Assembly: GCA_026874595.1 (NCBI GenBank)
Contig: CM049318.1
Coordinates: forward strand, 4,977,741 to 5,041,740
Direction of reading: 5' to 3'
DNA: 64,000 nt
Origin: Sipunculus nudus
Lineage: Eukaryota; Annelida; Sipuncula; Golfingiida; Sipunculidae
The notes beneath the pieces are model-generated. The model saw only the letters and a list, made by a program, of their open reading frames with translations. It was not told the origin of the DNA and did not search any database. Within the stretch, counting starts at the first letter, position 1. The number at the start of each line of letters is the position of its first letter. Shown one piece after another: positions 23,023-38,000 of the stretch. The translations under genes were made by a program, and so were the position numbers.

Positions 23023-26000
23023 ATGGAGACAGATGACTATAAGAATGGTACTCGCTGCTTTGAATTGAAAAAAAAGTATTTACTCTTTTGTAGAAAAATG
23101 CATATACTATTAGTAAAGAGATGTACATAAATTACAGTGTATAACTATAAACCAGAGAACAGCACAGAAAGTCTGAAGCTTTAATTTCTGTCTCATTTTA
23201 TAGAGGTATCACAGTTGAACATAATTCTGAGGGTTATTTATGACTTTTAATAAAAATAACCTTATACATATTGTTTTAAATCTGATAAAATGTATTTCTA
23301 ACAGTTGTAACAGATGGACAATGTCAAATTAACTTCAGTTTACTTAAAACAATTATTAGTAAAAAGTATAAGGACAAATCAATTATTTACACACTTTTTT
23401 TTTAACAAAATGTTAACATTTTATTTATATATTTAAAATGATGAATTGCTTTACCTACATTATCAGTACATGTAAAATCTTGTATATCAAATTGTTTATT
23501 CATATGAATAATTCTTTTTATTTGTAGATGCATTCATATCCTTTATAAAGAAAGAATATTGCAAGTATGATAGAACAAACAACAGAAACATCATTGTTAA
23601 AAGAGTAGAGTAAGTAAATTTTGAGTATTTTTGTTTTATGATAATACTTGTGTTAATATCACAGTTCTGTTTGTGATGTTACTTTAAGGAAAGCAGGAGA
23701 AGTTGCACTATATTCACACATGGAGTCATACATGGCAACATTTAACTGAAAATGCAAAATATGTAGTCCCCTGCGCGGGGGGGGGGGGGGGGGCTAAACA
23801 CTACCAACCCACCTCCCATGAACTGAAAATTTATATTGACTTTTCCATAATACAGTACAATTTGTAGATGAAATACTGAAAATGTATAATCAATTATAAG
23901 GGAGGGTCTTATATTCCGTCCCATATATAGAAAGAATTAATATTTACAGTCTAAAGAGAGAGAAGCACGTGTTGCATAATAATAACAAATATACTTTAGG
24001 GTACATTAAAAAAACTCAGGAAATAATGAAGAAATATTTTACAAGAAAAGTAAATAATTAAATTTGAAAAAAATTACTTTTTCCTGTATTTTCTTAGTGC
24101 TACTAAAATACTTAATGTTCCTAATAGGCTTTAAATCTAGAGGTTTTATGAACAAATTTAGAGGTGTTAAAGGCTAATGAGTTCAGTTATTCCCTTTGCA
24201 TGATATGATATCTTAATTATTTGATACACTGAGAGAAACTTTAATTTTCTGTAACTCTTGCCAAACACAAGTAAGAATAAGGGGGGGGGAGGGGAGGCCT
24301 CTTTATGGATTCGAAATGTCAATTGAAACAATCCAAAATGTTACTGTCTAGGATGTTTATTAGGATGAATAATGGTACATATAATTTTTATACATTGGAC
24401 TATGTAAACATGTAGCCATAAGAGCTTTTTCTTATCTGGATGAATATTAATATAGTCTTACAGATCCTGACTCAGCCAAAGAGGACGTGATCCAGGCACA
24501 TTTGAAGGAACTGGAGGCATCAGGAAAAGGTCTATTCATGCAGAGGCATCAAAACAGAAGTACAACGCAGCTTTTTTGTCAACGGTAAGTTAAGACTTTC
24601 ACCATCTTCATACTGTCCAGTCTATGGCAGCTTACTAAGCTTTCACGTGCCTTGATTCAGCGTGCCCTTTTTGTATCTAGTTCATGAAAAACGAACAAGT
24701 TTGCAAGTTTTTGAGCTGAAACCACAACTGACAGTAAGAACCAATGAGCAAATTGTAAACAATACAGTGTCTGAACAAGAACACATGTACAAGAAACTTG
24801 GCTTTATTTGACTGGTAATGTTCTAGATGCCTTCCTAAATATTTGATCAAAATATCACATCAGAGGTCCGTGTAGAACAAGTGAATGTGAGTCATTTGAT
24901 TGGTTCAAATACCTTGTTCATTATTCATAAAACACACAAGAATGGCTCATTGAATCAAGGTCTGTGAAGTGTGCTTAGCTACAAGACTTGATAGTACGAA
25001 GATGCACCTTTATATACCATCCAGAAAATTAAATTTCGAATTTTACCCCCCAAAAATGTTAGATTTTCTTCTGAATAATTTTACCCCCTAAAAATGTTAG
25101 ATTTTCTTTTGAACAAGAACACATTTACAAGAAACTCAGGTTGATTTGATTGGTTATGTTCTTCATGCCTTCCTAAAAATTATATCAAAACATCACATCA
25201 GACATCTCCATAGAACAAGTGAATGTGAGTCATTTGATTGTTTAAAACAATGGCCTTGTTCATTATTCATGAAACAGACACAAGACTGGCTCATTGAATC
25301 AAGGTCTGTGAAAGTGTGCTTAGCTACAAGACTTGATAGTATGAAGATGCACCTTTATATACCATCAAGAAATTTAAATTTAGAATTTTACCCCTAAACA
25401 TGTTAGATTTTCTCCTGAATAAGCATTTTGAAAATTTGATAAAAAAAAAAAACTGATTCATCTGTTCTAATGAGGCTGTTAAAATAAAATTTGTAAAAAG
25501 AAACAGATAATTCTTCATGTATTGACTCCCATGTAAATTATCTACCATATTTGAGATGTTTTGGTCAAAATGTTCAACTTAGGATGTGTCTCAGGTTGTA
25601 TATGAGATGATTTTATAATTGCAGACATGGTAAACCAAAGGGTAAAGCTCGTGGACCAGAAAGTACGAGAGCAAACAGATGTCCAGCTTATGTGTCTTTC
25701 AGGTAATCATCATTCATGATACAAAAGATACTCAAATTATACTCTCTGAGACCATGTGTTTAATTTGTTTTTATGTCCTCTGTGACTGGATGTATTATGT
25801 GATACCACTCTTCCTGTTACCACACCAGGTTATAAAAATAGTGGTCCGGTTGAACTGTCATGACTTATATTTCAGAATCAACTTTTACAAGAGGATATGA
25901 ACAAAATAAGGTACAATCACAAACATGTGATGGGTACAGCTGATTTTTATGAAACTAAAGAATGCTTCTTTAACCAAGGGTTGTGCCCTCATTAGTGAAT

Positions 26001-29000
26001 GATTTGTGGCCACATACAAATGTAGAACAAATAACATTGTGTCATGTATTATGGTTGCTTGGGTGAATAGTGCCTAAGAAGCTGTCAAAAGCACAATCCC
26101 TACAGTGGTAGAGAAAGAGTTTTAAAACTGAGGGAGAATCTTCTTCATAAATTTAAAGATCCAGGTATTTTTGTCCATCTGAAAAATTATAATAATTTAT
26201 ATAAGATTCTGTCTTAAACTACATGGGATGTTCATTGGTTATATATTCATAACAGGAAAGAATGTTATTAAATTCTCAACTGAGGGACTTACATTGTACA
26301 TAGCCTACCTTTTGACCATATCACTCAGTCATTGGCAACATAATTTTACTAACCTTTATGGAATCTCCAGAGACAGGATCCAGTATGCATAGTTTGAAGA
26401 ATGTAAAAGAATGTGTTTTAATGATTGTTTACATTTTTTTAATAATTTCTTGGATATTCTTCAATCATTTCATAAGGAAATTCTTACTTATTCATAGAAA
26501 GAAACTTGGGAATATTTTTTTTTTTCATGGAGATACTATTAAAGAAAATTGCTGTTAATTTCAATTTTCATAGCTTATTTTTTTAGATTTGTAACTCATA
26601 AAGACAAGTCTGCAGTGATCATCAGAGAACACATACAACACGAAGGTCATGACCTTGAGAACCCACTGGAGAAACATGTCTCTCTACCAGACCCCTCGTT
26701 AGTGAATTTTATAGAACATCTGCTGGAGCAGGTAGGTCATTGGTATATCACACCATGTTTGATGGTGTTTAAGTAGAGGTTAAATGCAAAGTCTATGTAA
26801 ACTTAGCCCTTCTGCCAGTGGTCGTTTATACTCAAAACAAACCTCTTCATCTTTGTCACTGTGGGACGGCCAGGACTCCTTGTCTCAACTGTCAAACATT
26901 AAAATCAAAATTTGTTACCTTTAAAATAAACACCTATGTTTATATTTCACATGTGCATGCTTACAAAATATGACTGAATTTGTGAAGTCCTTACCATAAA
27001 AAACACCAATGTTTATGTAATTTACCTTGAAACAATCCTTATCCAAAGTATTTGAACAGATGACATTTCCTGTTTACTGCGTTTATACTTACACCAGCTG
27101 TGACTGTAGAAGTAGTGGACATTTTAAGCTGTAGATTTCAAAGCCCTCAAACCTGAACCAGCAGAATCATATACTTGTGAGTCTGATTCTGCACAGTGTG
27201 GGTAAACTTAGATTCCAGCAGTGCCTGGTCTAAACCTCATCAGTCACCCAAAGGCAAAATGGTTAATTCTTCATAGAATCTAAAGTTTTCAGCCTGTTTT
27301 AATGAGAGTTTATGCCCTTGAGAATATTCCTGCAACGATGCAGATGAAACCTTAAAGGTGCCCAGTCACCTCCCTTTTGAAAAAGAATTTATGTTATTTC
27401 TGGGTTCCTTTATTTATATATTAATGATTTAAGGTTAATTTGTTCTGTGTGCTCCAGAAAACTAAAACTGCATCACCATGAAGAAATATTTCTGCAGACT
27501 GTTGAATATTTGACACCAGTCTTAGTTACATATTTCTCTTCTACATTTGTTTACTAAGACATTTATTATTTACATGAATGTAGCAGCGGTATTGGGACCT
27601 AATGGAATTCTTTTTGTATTTTGTCAGTGCAGCCATATATCCATATATTAATAGCGTAATGCGTTTTTTGTAATTTTCCGTATCTCCTCTGATACTCCCT
27701 TATGGATTGCCGTGATTTTCGAAATATATTTGCTCCAGGTGTGTCCGCAGAGATTCCACCCACTTTTATTTGCAATATTTGCGTATTACGTGCATAAATA
27801 TTAATTTTAATATTTGCTTCCCCAAGGGCGCCTCTTTTCTTTGTGTCTTCGGGCCCGGTAACACAATGGGCATAGAGTGTGTGATGGCAGAACAGAGTTT
27901 TACTCGGGGGGCTCTATCTGGGTTATTTGTACATTTGGTGGTCACCGGCCCGAAATAATCCCCTCTTCAAAAGGGAGATCTTTGAAAGAATTGTTTGGCA
28001 GGCCTTCCTGTGACCGGGATTGCAAGAAGAGGGCTTCTTACCCCACCCCCCCACCCCCTTACGTGTCCTGATATGCTTGAATGCACATGTACCGCGTCCA
28101 GAGCGTTTGACAAATGAGCGAGTCTCATGCAACTAAAATTATGTCCAACGGTCACACAAACCAGTGTTTATCGCATTTAGTTTTCCGCAGCCGTCTTTCA
28201 TGTGCGATAAAAGGTAGGCAACCATGAGGCAACACATGGCACATACAAGCGTCAACAGGTGACGATAAGTCGTTTTGTCCTTTCAAATCAAGATTTATGC
28301 CTGTAAACCTAAATTATATTTCAGTAAAATTTAACAAATAATTATGTTTTAATTAAATTAATGTGGGATTGGACCCCCCCCCCACACACACACAAACACA
28401 AATAATTGTTTCGCTTCCACTTTAAATGTCATTTTTTATTGCATCAAATTCATTGTTGCAATTTTTAGCTCAGCTGACTATAAGTCATCTGAGCTATAGT
28501 CGTGGTCCTTTGTCCGTCGTCCGTCCGTCGTGCCGTCAGTCCGGCCGTTAACAGGGCACGTTTTAAAACCGTTGGACCTACGAATCCAAAATTCTGCATA
28601 CCATTAGATGTCCCCAAAATCTCCTACCATACTGAAAATTGGGTCATTAGAACTTCGTTCCTTCGAGATATTAAGGAAAAACTCCGTTTTCCATAAAAAA
28701 GCAATTGTTACACTTCAAGTCTGCTTAATATCAAAATCACTGATCTGTTTTTGATAATATTTAGTATTCATATTTTTCCATACATTTTCTGTGCACATAC
28801 CAAAAATTAAGTCAGTATTGGGTATTATTTTGAAGGTATAGGCCCAAATATAATGCAATTTTTTAAAATCAGGAAATATATTTGCTCATTTAACATGAGA
28901 ATTGCTGAAGCTGAAGACTTTTTTTCAGGAATATAACTTTATTTAATCAAGATTCAATTGTTTGCCCAAAATTAGATCTGAATTTTGCAAATTTTTCAAG

Positions 29001-32000
29001 TTATTAGCATAAATAAAAAATTGATACCTTAAATTTTGTCCAACTTTGGCAGTGGCACATTTTTTCCCTGTAAGCACTGTTGATTTAATTTTCACAGCAT
29101 ATATACATAAGGATTTAATCTTTTAAAATCTGAAATTTCAAAGAAATTGTTTGAAAAGAGTAGCTTTTATTCAAGTTTTCATACACCATGTCAAGTGTTG
29201 TTTATATCTGGCCCACCTAGTAGTACAGCCTTCACTTGCATTATGTAACCCACCCCAGGCAGCTTGCCTTGACCCAGCTTGGCCACTACTAGCAGGCTTC
29301 TCCTCTGCCCTGCACTCAACCCCCCCCCCCCCCTAGCTGGTGCATAAACTAGATGAATGTTATAATTTTCTGTATTTTATTTTATTCTTGGACATGCTAC
29401 ATTTTAGATTTTGTATTTACCACCAGGGTTACAATGATTAAAGTGCACATTTAATTGTGTCCACAAAGTGATGTATTGCTATGAAAGTATGGATGTTCAT
29501 CAGATAAGTAATGCTTTACTTCAGAAGAGTAAAACTTCACCAGGTGTGAAATTGACTATTAATTCCAGTTATTAATTATAGCTGAGATTGTAATAAGCAT
29601 AATGATATTGTTTGTCCCTCATTCAACCAACAGTGTGTATACTTTATTTGAAAAGATGTTTTTATTTTATCAAATTTACTGAATCTTTTATTTTATTTTG
29701 GTGAATAAAATAAAGCTTGTCCTGAAAACTCCAATGTGCAAAACTTTTTAATAGGAATTCAAGGAATAATTTTGTAGATGCCATGTTGTGGCATTATTTT
29801 CTTTCACATTCAGTTTAAACATTTGATTTAAAAATAATAAAATATATGTGTATGCATAATATGACCCAATGTGAGCTACAATCTGGATATATAATGATTG
29901 CAACTTAGAATTCTAATATTTTAACTTATATTTTCACTTTTATATTACAAATTTATAACACTTGTAAATAAAAAAATGAATCAGATAAAAACTATTAATG
30001 AAAAAAGTGGATATGCTAAAAAAATAGGCTTATATATAAACTTAAATGCATTATTCCTTTGAAAGTGAAATGAAGGTATTAGTCCATTCTGTCCACTTGC
30101 CTGTCCATCTGTAAATTTTTCATATGCATCACAGTATCTCAAAACTTTTACTGTTTTTCTTCATGACAGTCTTGTCAGAGTATTAGTTTGCAATCATATA
30201 TTGAGAACTTTACTATAACCAAGTAGGAGGGCTCTTTCCTCTTAGCTTCTCATATGCTTATATAAATATAAAACATTACAATAGAATATTTTTCATATTT
30301 TGCATTTGCAAAAATTTCAAACTTTTGTCGTGACCCATGGGTCCTTTGTTTATATTCTGGATTCTCAACATCATTGTTTGGCTAAAACTGAATAAATACC
30401 AGACATGGTGCAAATACTTTGCAAATGTATATGAATATGAATATGAATATGTACTCCATTATAAAATTTCTTGCATAAGAATGGGAATTCAGGTAAAAAT
30501 GAAAGTATTTGAATACCAGTGCAAATACTTTCAAAATGTATTCATGAATGCATATATTCTATAATATTATTTTAATAATTAGTTCAGTTAGATTTTATTA
30601 AAAAAATCCTATGATTGTCTTATTATTTTTAATAAAAATTATATTGGCACAATATTTGTTATTAAATTTTAATAAATAGTTAAACTCTTTATTATATGTG
30701 CTGCTTATAAGTTATATGGCCAAGTCAAAATCTGTGTGACAATAGCACTCCATTTGTTAATAAAATAAATGAAATCAATCCTCTTCCCTGTCTCCAAAAA
30801 TACTATCAAAATCATACATAAGCTAAACACCAACAACTCATAATAAAGCTTATATTTATTACCACACAAAACCAGCATATGCCTGTTTCCCAAATCATAT
30901 TTTTTATCCTATATAACAGCTGAGCGCCGTGACCCATGGGTCCCTTGTTCAGTGATACACAGTAAGATGCATGTTGATTGTTATAGAGATGATGATGCTT
31001 CCCTCCAGTTATTCCCCTTTAATGAACTTTAATACTCATATTTTGGTAATGGAAGTGAGGGCTTCCCCAATTTTACGTTATGATGTGGAATCCCCTGTGC
31101 GTTTTACGGATGTGTTCATCCCAAAAATCGAGCAGGACTCAAGGTCTGCGATAAAACTTTGCATGCGTTGATCGCAGCTGATAATCGTTGCCCGATGTAT
31201 GTGTCATGTGTTTTTTTAAATATAGTGTCCAAAATTTTTACATGGATGCGATGAACGGATGCGATGATCGAATGCAAAAAACGTTGGAATGTGTCACCAG
31301 CTTTTTACATTGTGCAATTATGTTGCAAGAAAAATCGGAGGGCAACTTTGAATAGCGATGTTATCACATATTATCAATAATATAGATAGACACTGAATTG
31401 TTACCATTCTGGTCTCATGTACGAAGTATCCTTTACAATTTAACAAATGAAAATGTAGAATTTCAGTGTCTAGGAACATTAGTTGTCATAGGAGCTTTCT
31501 TGAGAAAATTTATTGTATATAAATGAAACTTGTATATGTCAGGGAGCCAATGTTGAAATAGAGTAAAATGTGCTTGCAGGGTAAAAAGACAAAGGAAGTC
31601 ATTGTTGAGGCTTGGAAATGGGCCAGGAATCACGGACACTGCAACTTTCATGACAGACGATTTTACTTGACACCGGTAGATGTGAAAAACATTGCACAGT
31701 CCTACAGAGCAAAGCCAAAGGAAGAAAGGTATGCTCGGCACAAGAATGTATTTTGTTTCAGTGTAAAGGGAACTAACATATATTATGTACATCATAGATA
31801 TACTGTTTGTAGGTTACGGCAGGATAAGATATAAAATTAGAACCCTTGCAAAAAGTAAAAATCACAAATAATTAACCTCCCACATGAGTTCCTGGACTAC
31901 CGGTAAACAGTATCTTCTTTGATTATATATTTTTGCTGGACAGTATTGACCAGAGATTCCATTTACTCAACAAAAATATGGTATCAGTGACTCAGAAAGT

Positions 32001-35000
32001 CCCTATTGCGGCTGATAAGAGCCCTGCTTGAATTGGCCATCTAGAGACCATTGAATGATTTTCTTTTGTGCACAGTATCTCAAAGAAAATATATTTGATA
32101 TTTCCTAAAATCAAAAAGAGGATTGGTGCCTATGACGGATCCAGCCCTGTTGAATTACAGACCTGCCCAAAATACAATATGGCTGCAAGAGCACAATTTG
32201 TGATTTTCATTTGTTCTCAGTATCTCAAAGAGAATATATTTGATATTTCCCAAAATAACAGAAAGGATTTGGTGCCTATGATGGCTATAGCCCTATCAAA
32301 TTACAGACTCACCATTATGAGGATCTGGCCATTGCAGGGCCCTAAGTGAAGACTTGCATTTTCACAGTCATTTCTAATTCTCTTGCCAGACTCACTGCAA
32401 CCTTTTCATCTGGTTTTGTTGAAAAATTTATAGACTTCTTGGGTTTCTCATGGAAATGCTGCTGCCAAGTGTATGGATGATAACTAGCAACTAAAATACA
32501 GCTGCATGAACAACATAGAGTGGTTGATGTAACATTATATTTATAAAGTAATTTATAATTGAAATATGTTTGTATTTCAAAGATTGCAGGTCAAGGAAGG
32601 TGCTGCTGAACAGGAAATATGTACAGACTCCACGACGGAGGAAATCATCTTCTGTCAGGAACAGGATGAGTAAGTCCTGATACAAAGTCCAACCTTGTTG
32701 CACATTCTGTATGTGTCTAAATAAGTGCCCCAGTCACTTAACATTTTGAATATATGAATTTTCCCATTTCTGTAGAACCCCTTAGAACTCCTTCTTCAGC
32801 GGTGTGAGGTTGTACTTAAATGCATAAACTGTAAGAATAACTTTTATTCTATCTTTGCAGCTGAAAAGAATGTAAAGAAAAACATTAATAAATATACCAT
32901 TTATCAAGAATATTTTTTTTTTAATTTCTGACTTTGTCAGTATATACATGTGAGGTTCTTGTGTAAAAGACAACTGTCAAAAACTGAAATAATTGGATTG
33001 GCCTCTCCTAATGAAAGATCCTAGGTACTTGAGGTGATCCAGGTTAATTTTCACAAATTGTCTGATTTTAACATTTAGAAATAAAAAAAGGGCTGATGCT
33101 GCCATGGTTTTGGTGAATAGCTCAACCAGATCACAGTGCAGTGCATCCACACATCTGGCAATTGCTTGCAGCTAAATCTAGCTATATACATACTGGTAGC
33201 AGCATATTTTGCAGTATATATTTTATGAAGCAAGTTGCAGCAAATAATACTCAAAAGACAAAACCCAGACACAAATGCAGCATGCGCCCAAGAGAACTGA
33301 TATTTATTTGTAAACTCAAAGTTGCCTTCTCTAATGGAGCTTGATATCTATGATATCAATATCTCTGGTGATGTGGCCTTAAATCGTGCAATTCTACTAG
33401 CTGAAAACATGAAACACTGGAAACATGACACTGTGCTAGATGTAGCTTGAAAATAGAGCCTGCTCCTCTACAAGAAACATAATGCAGATCACTTGAAACA
33501 TGAAAGATATTGCTATACACACATGCAGTATGATGTGCAAAATGTTCCTAAATGATGTCTGAATTTTGAATGATTAGTATGTATATGATACATGTAGTAT
33601 TTTACTGTAATATCTTAACATATTAGAGATGTATAGAATTCTCTTTTATATACTTAAGTTCCAAATGCCTTTATTTTATCATAAACATCAACACAACACA
33701 GAGAATCTGCCATTTCCTGGCCTAGTCACAGGGAAATGTGAAAATGATTTGCCACCAGGATTTATATTTAATCATTATATTTCAGACAAAAAAAGCAGCC
33801 ACTCCTTGTTGTGTTTCAAAACAAACAACAGAGAGAAAAGATGAGAAAGCATGCGACAGAAGTGGTGTTCATAGACGCAGCATATAAAGGTGTGTGCAGG
33901 AGTACTACCAATCCATTTTAGATTATATAAACATATTAATTTTAAAAGTTCTGGCTTTTCTTATATTTGCAGATATCTGATATATTCATTTTCATGATTC
34001 ACTGATCTTGAAAAGACATGCATTTGGCATGGATTGGGCAGTTTGTAACTGAATATTTTTGCGTATCTTTGTAAATTCCAATGCTGGCTTATCTAGGTAA
34101 AGTAATTCATTGTCATTATAGTTTTACTGGGGGGGGGGGGTGCAGTAATATTAAATGTTTCACCACAGGCTGTAAAATATGGAATTTGCTTTTACTGGCC
34201 AGATTGACAGTTGTCATTTGTTTCTAAATTCTTTGTCATGAAACAGTCCCCTGCCTAAATTTCCAGAAGTTCATCTTATCTTCAAATAGAAGAATATTTA
34301 ATCACTGCCAATAAACATGTTTTATGTAAAATGAAGCATGAAATATTATTTGAAATATTGAAAATTGAGATACTTAAGTTGAGAAGACATTTTATTATGA
34401 TTTTCTCAGGTCAGACCTCACATGGATATCATGTGATGTACACTCTGCTATTACGGAATGAACTCGGTCACGGAATACCGCTCGCCCACTGCATCTCTTC
34501 AGAAGATTCCAGTCAACTTGTTTATGTGTTTTTAGAGTGTGTGAAAGCTAAAGCCCTTGCCTCTGATTTAACATTTCAGCCCAGGTAAGTTTAAGTGCTG
34601 TTAAGATAAAATACGTCCTACCTTTGTTAAACATTCACTTAGCTATCACCTTTATCGTTGCGGAAACAGGGCCAAGGGCAGGGGTTCCTGACCTCATTGA
34701 TTGCGCTGAAGCACCATCTTTTCCTTCTGTACAAGTGCAAGAGTGTATTTAATATAAAACTATCTTTGATTCAAATACAACCTATACACAATATTGAAAT
34801 TAGAACATACCTGGTTTGATTTTTCCTACTTCTTAATGTGGATCAGTTTTTTTCTTAAGGTAAGGATGGTAAATGGTCTGTACATATTCTGAATGAAGAA
34901 TGGGTAGTATCTGTAGTTGTTTTGTAATGACAGTTAAAACTACTGTATTGGTGATGTGTTTGCTGTGGCCATCTTTCAGTACATGAAACTTCATAGCTAA

Positions 35001-38000
35001 CTAATATAATCCAGACTACATAAAAGGTTTAAATAGCCATGAGCTCTGTGATATTCACGTTAAGCAAGGGCAGATCCAGGATATAGGGAAGGGTGTTTAC
35101 TCTTCACAACAAGAAGCTAATATCCTGAAAAATGTCCACAACTTAGGGGAAGGGGGATAGCCCTGAAAGTATGAGCAAAACAGTGCATAAAAAATATATA
35201 AATTCTGTAAGGTTTGGTTGAACCCTATTGGATTTGCCCCTGTTAAGGATATAAAATTCTAGGTATAGCGCTTGTTGCTTAGCTGACTTTCAGACATGCT
35301 GAAATGTAGTGATGGGTCCTTCATACATTGTTTATATAACATTACATTTCAGTGCTGTCATGGTAGAGAGAGATGTCGCAGTGATCAGAGCTGTCAGAAA
35401 CAGTTTCCCTGAGTCAACAGTGCTGCTGTGCTGGTACAAGGTCCTACAGGTAGCAAATTTTTTTACTCTATGTGATAAGTATCCCTTTAATGATGCATTG
35501 TTTTAATTTACAATCTGTTTTCATTAACAATAGATTACAAACTTCTTTCTCCACCATCTTTGGACTGTTTCATATTACTTAACATATGAAATCTAAATTT
35601 TTAGATCAGATGCCTCAATGTAATTTTAGCTATAGCCTTTTGTCCATCTGTTCATCTGCTTATTTGCTGTACAGATATAAAGCCAGCTGTTAACCTGCCT
35701 AATTTGTTTAATTTATGTGATTTCATGCTTGCTCTGTGCGCACATTGATAAACTGTAAGCTGTTTCTGCAAACTGTAATATGTGTTCTTATAATGCCACT
35801 GTGGTGGAGGTGTGAGTGTGTGTATTTACAAGCTGTTAGTGAACACAGCATATGTGCCCACATTGATAAACAGAAAAATCAAGATGTTTTTTTTTTTTTT
35901 TCACACGTGCAGAAGTTGAAAGGCCACTTAATGTTGTTGGTGAGAATGTGTAAAGAATCACAATCTGTTGTCATTTGCTAACTCTGGTTCATTAGATTTG
36001 CTTCCAGATATTCTTGGTGCACATATTTGGACTACAAGTGATAGCCATTTTTGCACCCCCAACATGTTATAAACACTTGCATATAAACAAAAATAGACAG
36101 CCTGTGCAACTTGAGAACAGCTTTTTTCTGGCATAAATTTATAAATCATCCAAGGGATTATCTTTATTTTATAGGTGTCAGTTATCAGAAAACGTCCCTT
36201 TTAGTAAAATAAATAAGATCAAAGTTTTAACAGATAAAGGTGGAGTGATTGCAGAACCTAACAACATTATGTACATAATGTGAATACATAATATATTGCC
36301 ATTTTGTTCTGCAGCCTGACCATTAAAACCATGTGCTTTAGATCTTCACGTGAGGGACATCATTTACCCAGAGGACTAAGGGTTAATTATTTATGTACAC
36401 TTACTTATTTGTTATAATAATTTTTTTTCAGACAGTGTACAAGTTTCTGAATGAAGAAGAATCTGGATTGTTGGGTGATGAAATGAAAGGGAAAGTCATA
36501 AAACATCTCAGGAAAATGAAAGCTTGCAAAAAGGTTGGTAATGTTTGTAAAAGGAGATTAGGTACAAGCCTTTATCTATTTTTATCTGTGTGTATTTTTT
36601 AGGTACTTTAAGATCTTATTTAGGCTCTTAGCCAGTCTCAGATGATAAAATCTATGTTTTACCATGCATAATACCTGACATACACAGAGGTACATTTAGG
36701 GAACAGAGGATGTGACTCCTCTTAACATAAAACAATCTTTGATATAAAATAATACGTTTAAATTGACCTTTTCTCCTACCAGGTATGTTATATATTTATG
36801 AAATGTGTTTTTTTTTCGCCTTAATATAATGAGAACTGGCAATGTTTCATTCTAAAACAGTTTGCTTACTCCTGTACACAAGTGTAAATAAACTTGCACA
36901 TGACACAATCAGTGGCAACAAACATGCATAGACAAAGTGGGCATTCCACCTTGTCCAAGTCAAGATTTTACACTTCCGTCCTATGTTTTTACTCTACCAA
37001 TGTTTCTACTCTATTCCTTATTTCATGTTTTTCACTCCTTGTGTGGAAGAAAACATTCATGTGCAAGATTAGACCTCTGTCCATGCAGTCTTGTTTTAGT
37101 ATACAGGCACAGGACTGTGTATACTCACACACACAACCATAAAAACATATAAGACAGGTGAATTGGAGATAGTAAGTCTGTGTGCTAGGATTGTTTTGCT
37201 GAGAAACTTTTTTATTTGGCCAAAATTTAATAAACATGTGAGATAATACTCATATCACTGCAGCTTTTCATATACCTCTAATATAAACAAGGGCACATAA
37301 ATTAGATGCTTTATGATATTCTAAAACTTTTTACTACCATTACTTTTTATACATTAAGTTTTCAGATGCATTTTGGTAATATTTGGTCTTTTCACTAACT
37401 TTTCACAAACTTTTTAATACTTTATTTTTTAGTAACTTTTTGATAACTTTCAGTACCTGTTCAGTACTTTTCATTTCTTTATTGAAAAATTTAATGTTCC
37501 TGTAAATGCTTGAAAATGTCTTGTATTATCAGGGCTTTGAAAATCTTTACTTATTTGAATTTGAAAATTCACTTGGAAATTCGATGAATTTCTATTACTG
37601 TGATGTACAAATTTATTCTTACAGCTACCTTTGGTGGACCAACAGGACCTGGTAACAAATATCTAATAATTTTGTGAACTACACAAAGATTTGTATTACA
37701 ATGATGAATAAAATAATAAAATAGGGAGAAAAAGGAAGCAGTGATAAAGGAGGTGGTGCAAAAAAAAACCAGGTACATTTGGAGTAAGACAGGTTACAGT
37801 CACTGCACTTTGCATAAGCCTAAAATATACATTTCAAACCACTTTTTACTCAGGAAGAAGAGTTTCATGAAATGGTGGAAAATTTACCTCAGCAAATGCC
37901 CTCAACAGAGGTCACAAGGTACTTAGAAGACAACTGGTGCAAGGCCTCTGGGGACATTGACTGGCCAGCAATGTGGAGTGATTATGGTCGGACATTTCTT

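Larger units (their letters stand above)
26732..31579. other. Large intron of the ZSWIM-like gene
   Basis: A 4.8-kb intron. 26,732-27,590 is plain AT-rich sequence. 27,600-28,260 is a CpG-richer stretch. 28,467-30,949 holds element B and an attached element 3' end. 31,060-31,300 is again CpG-richer, with a 'gatgcgatgaacggatgcg' type iteration. No extra exon of the gene is supported. Confidence 0.6.

Noticed and set aside
31463-31795. 110-codon minus-strand open frame
   Set aside because: Antisense of the exon at 31,580-31,728. It has low-complexity hydrophobic content and no domain.
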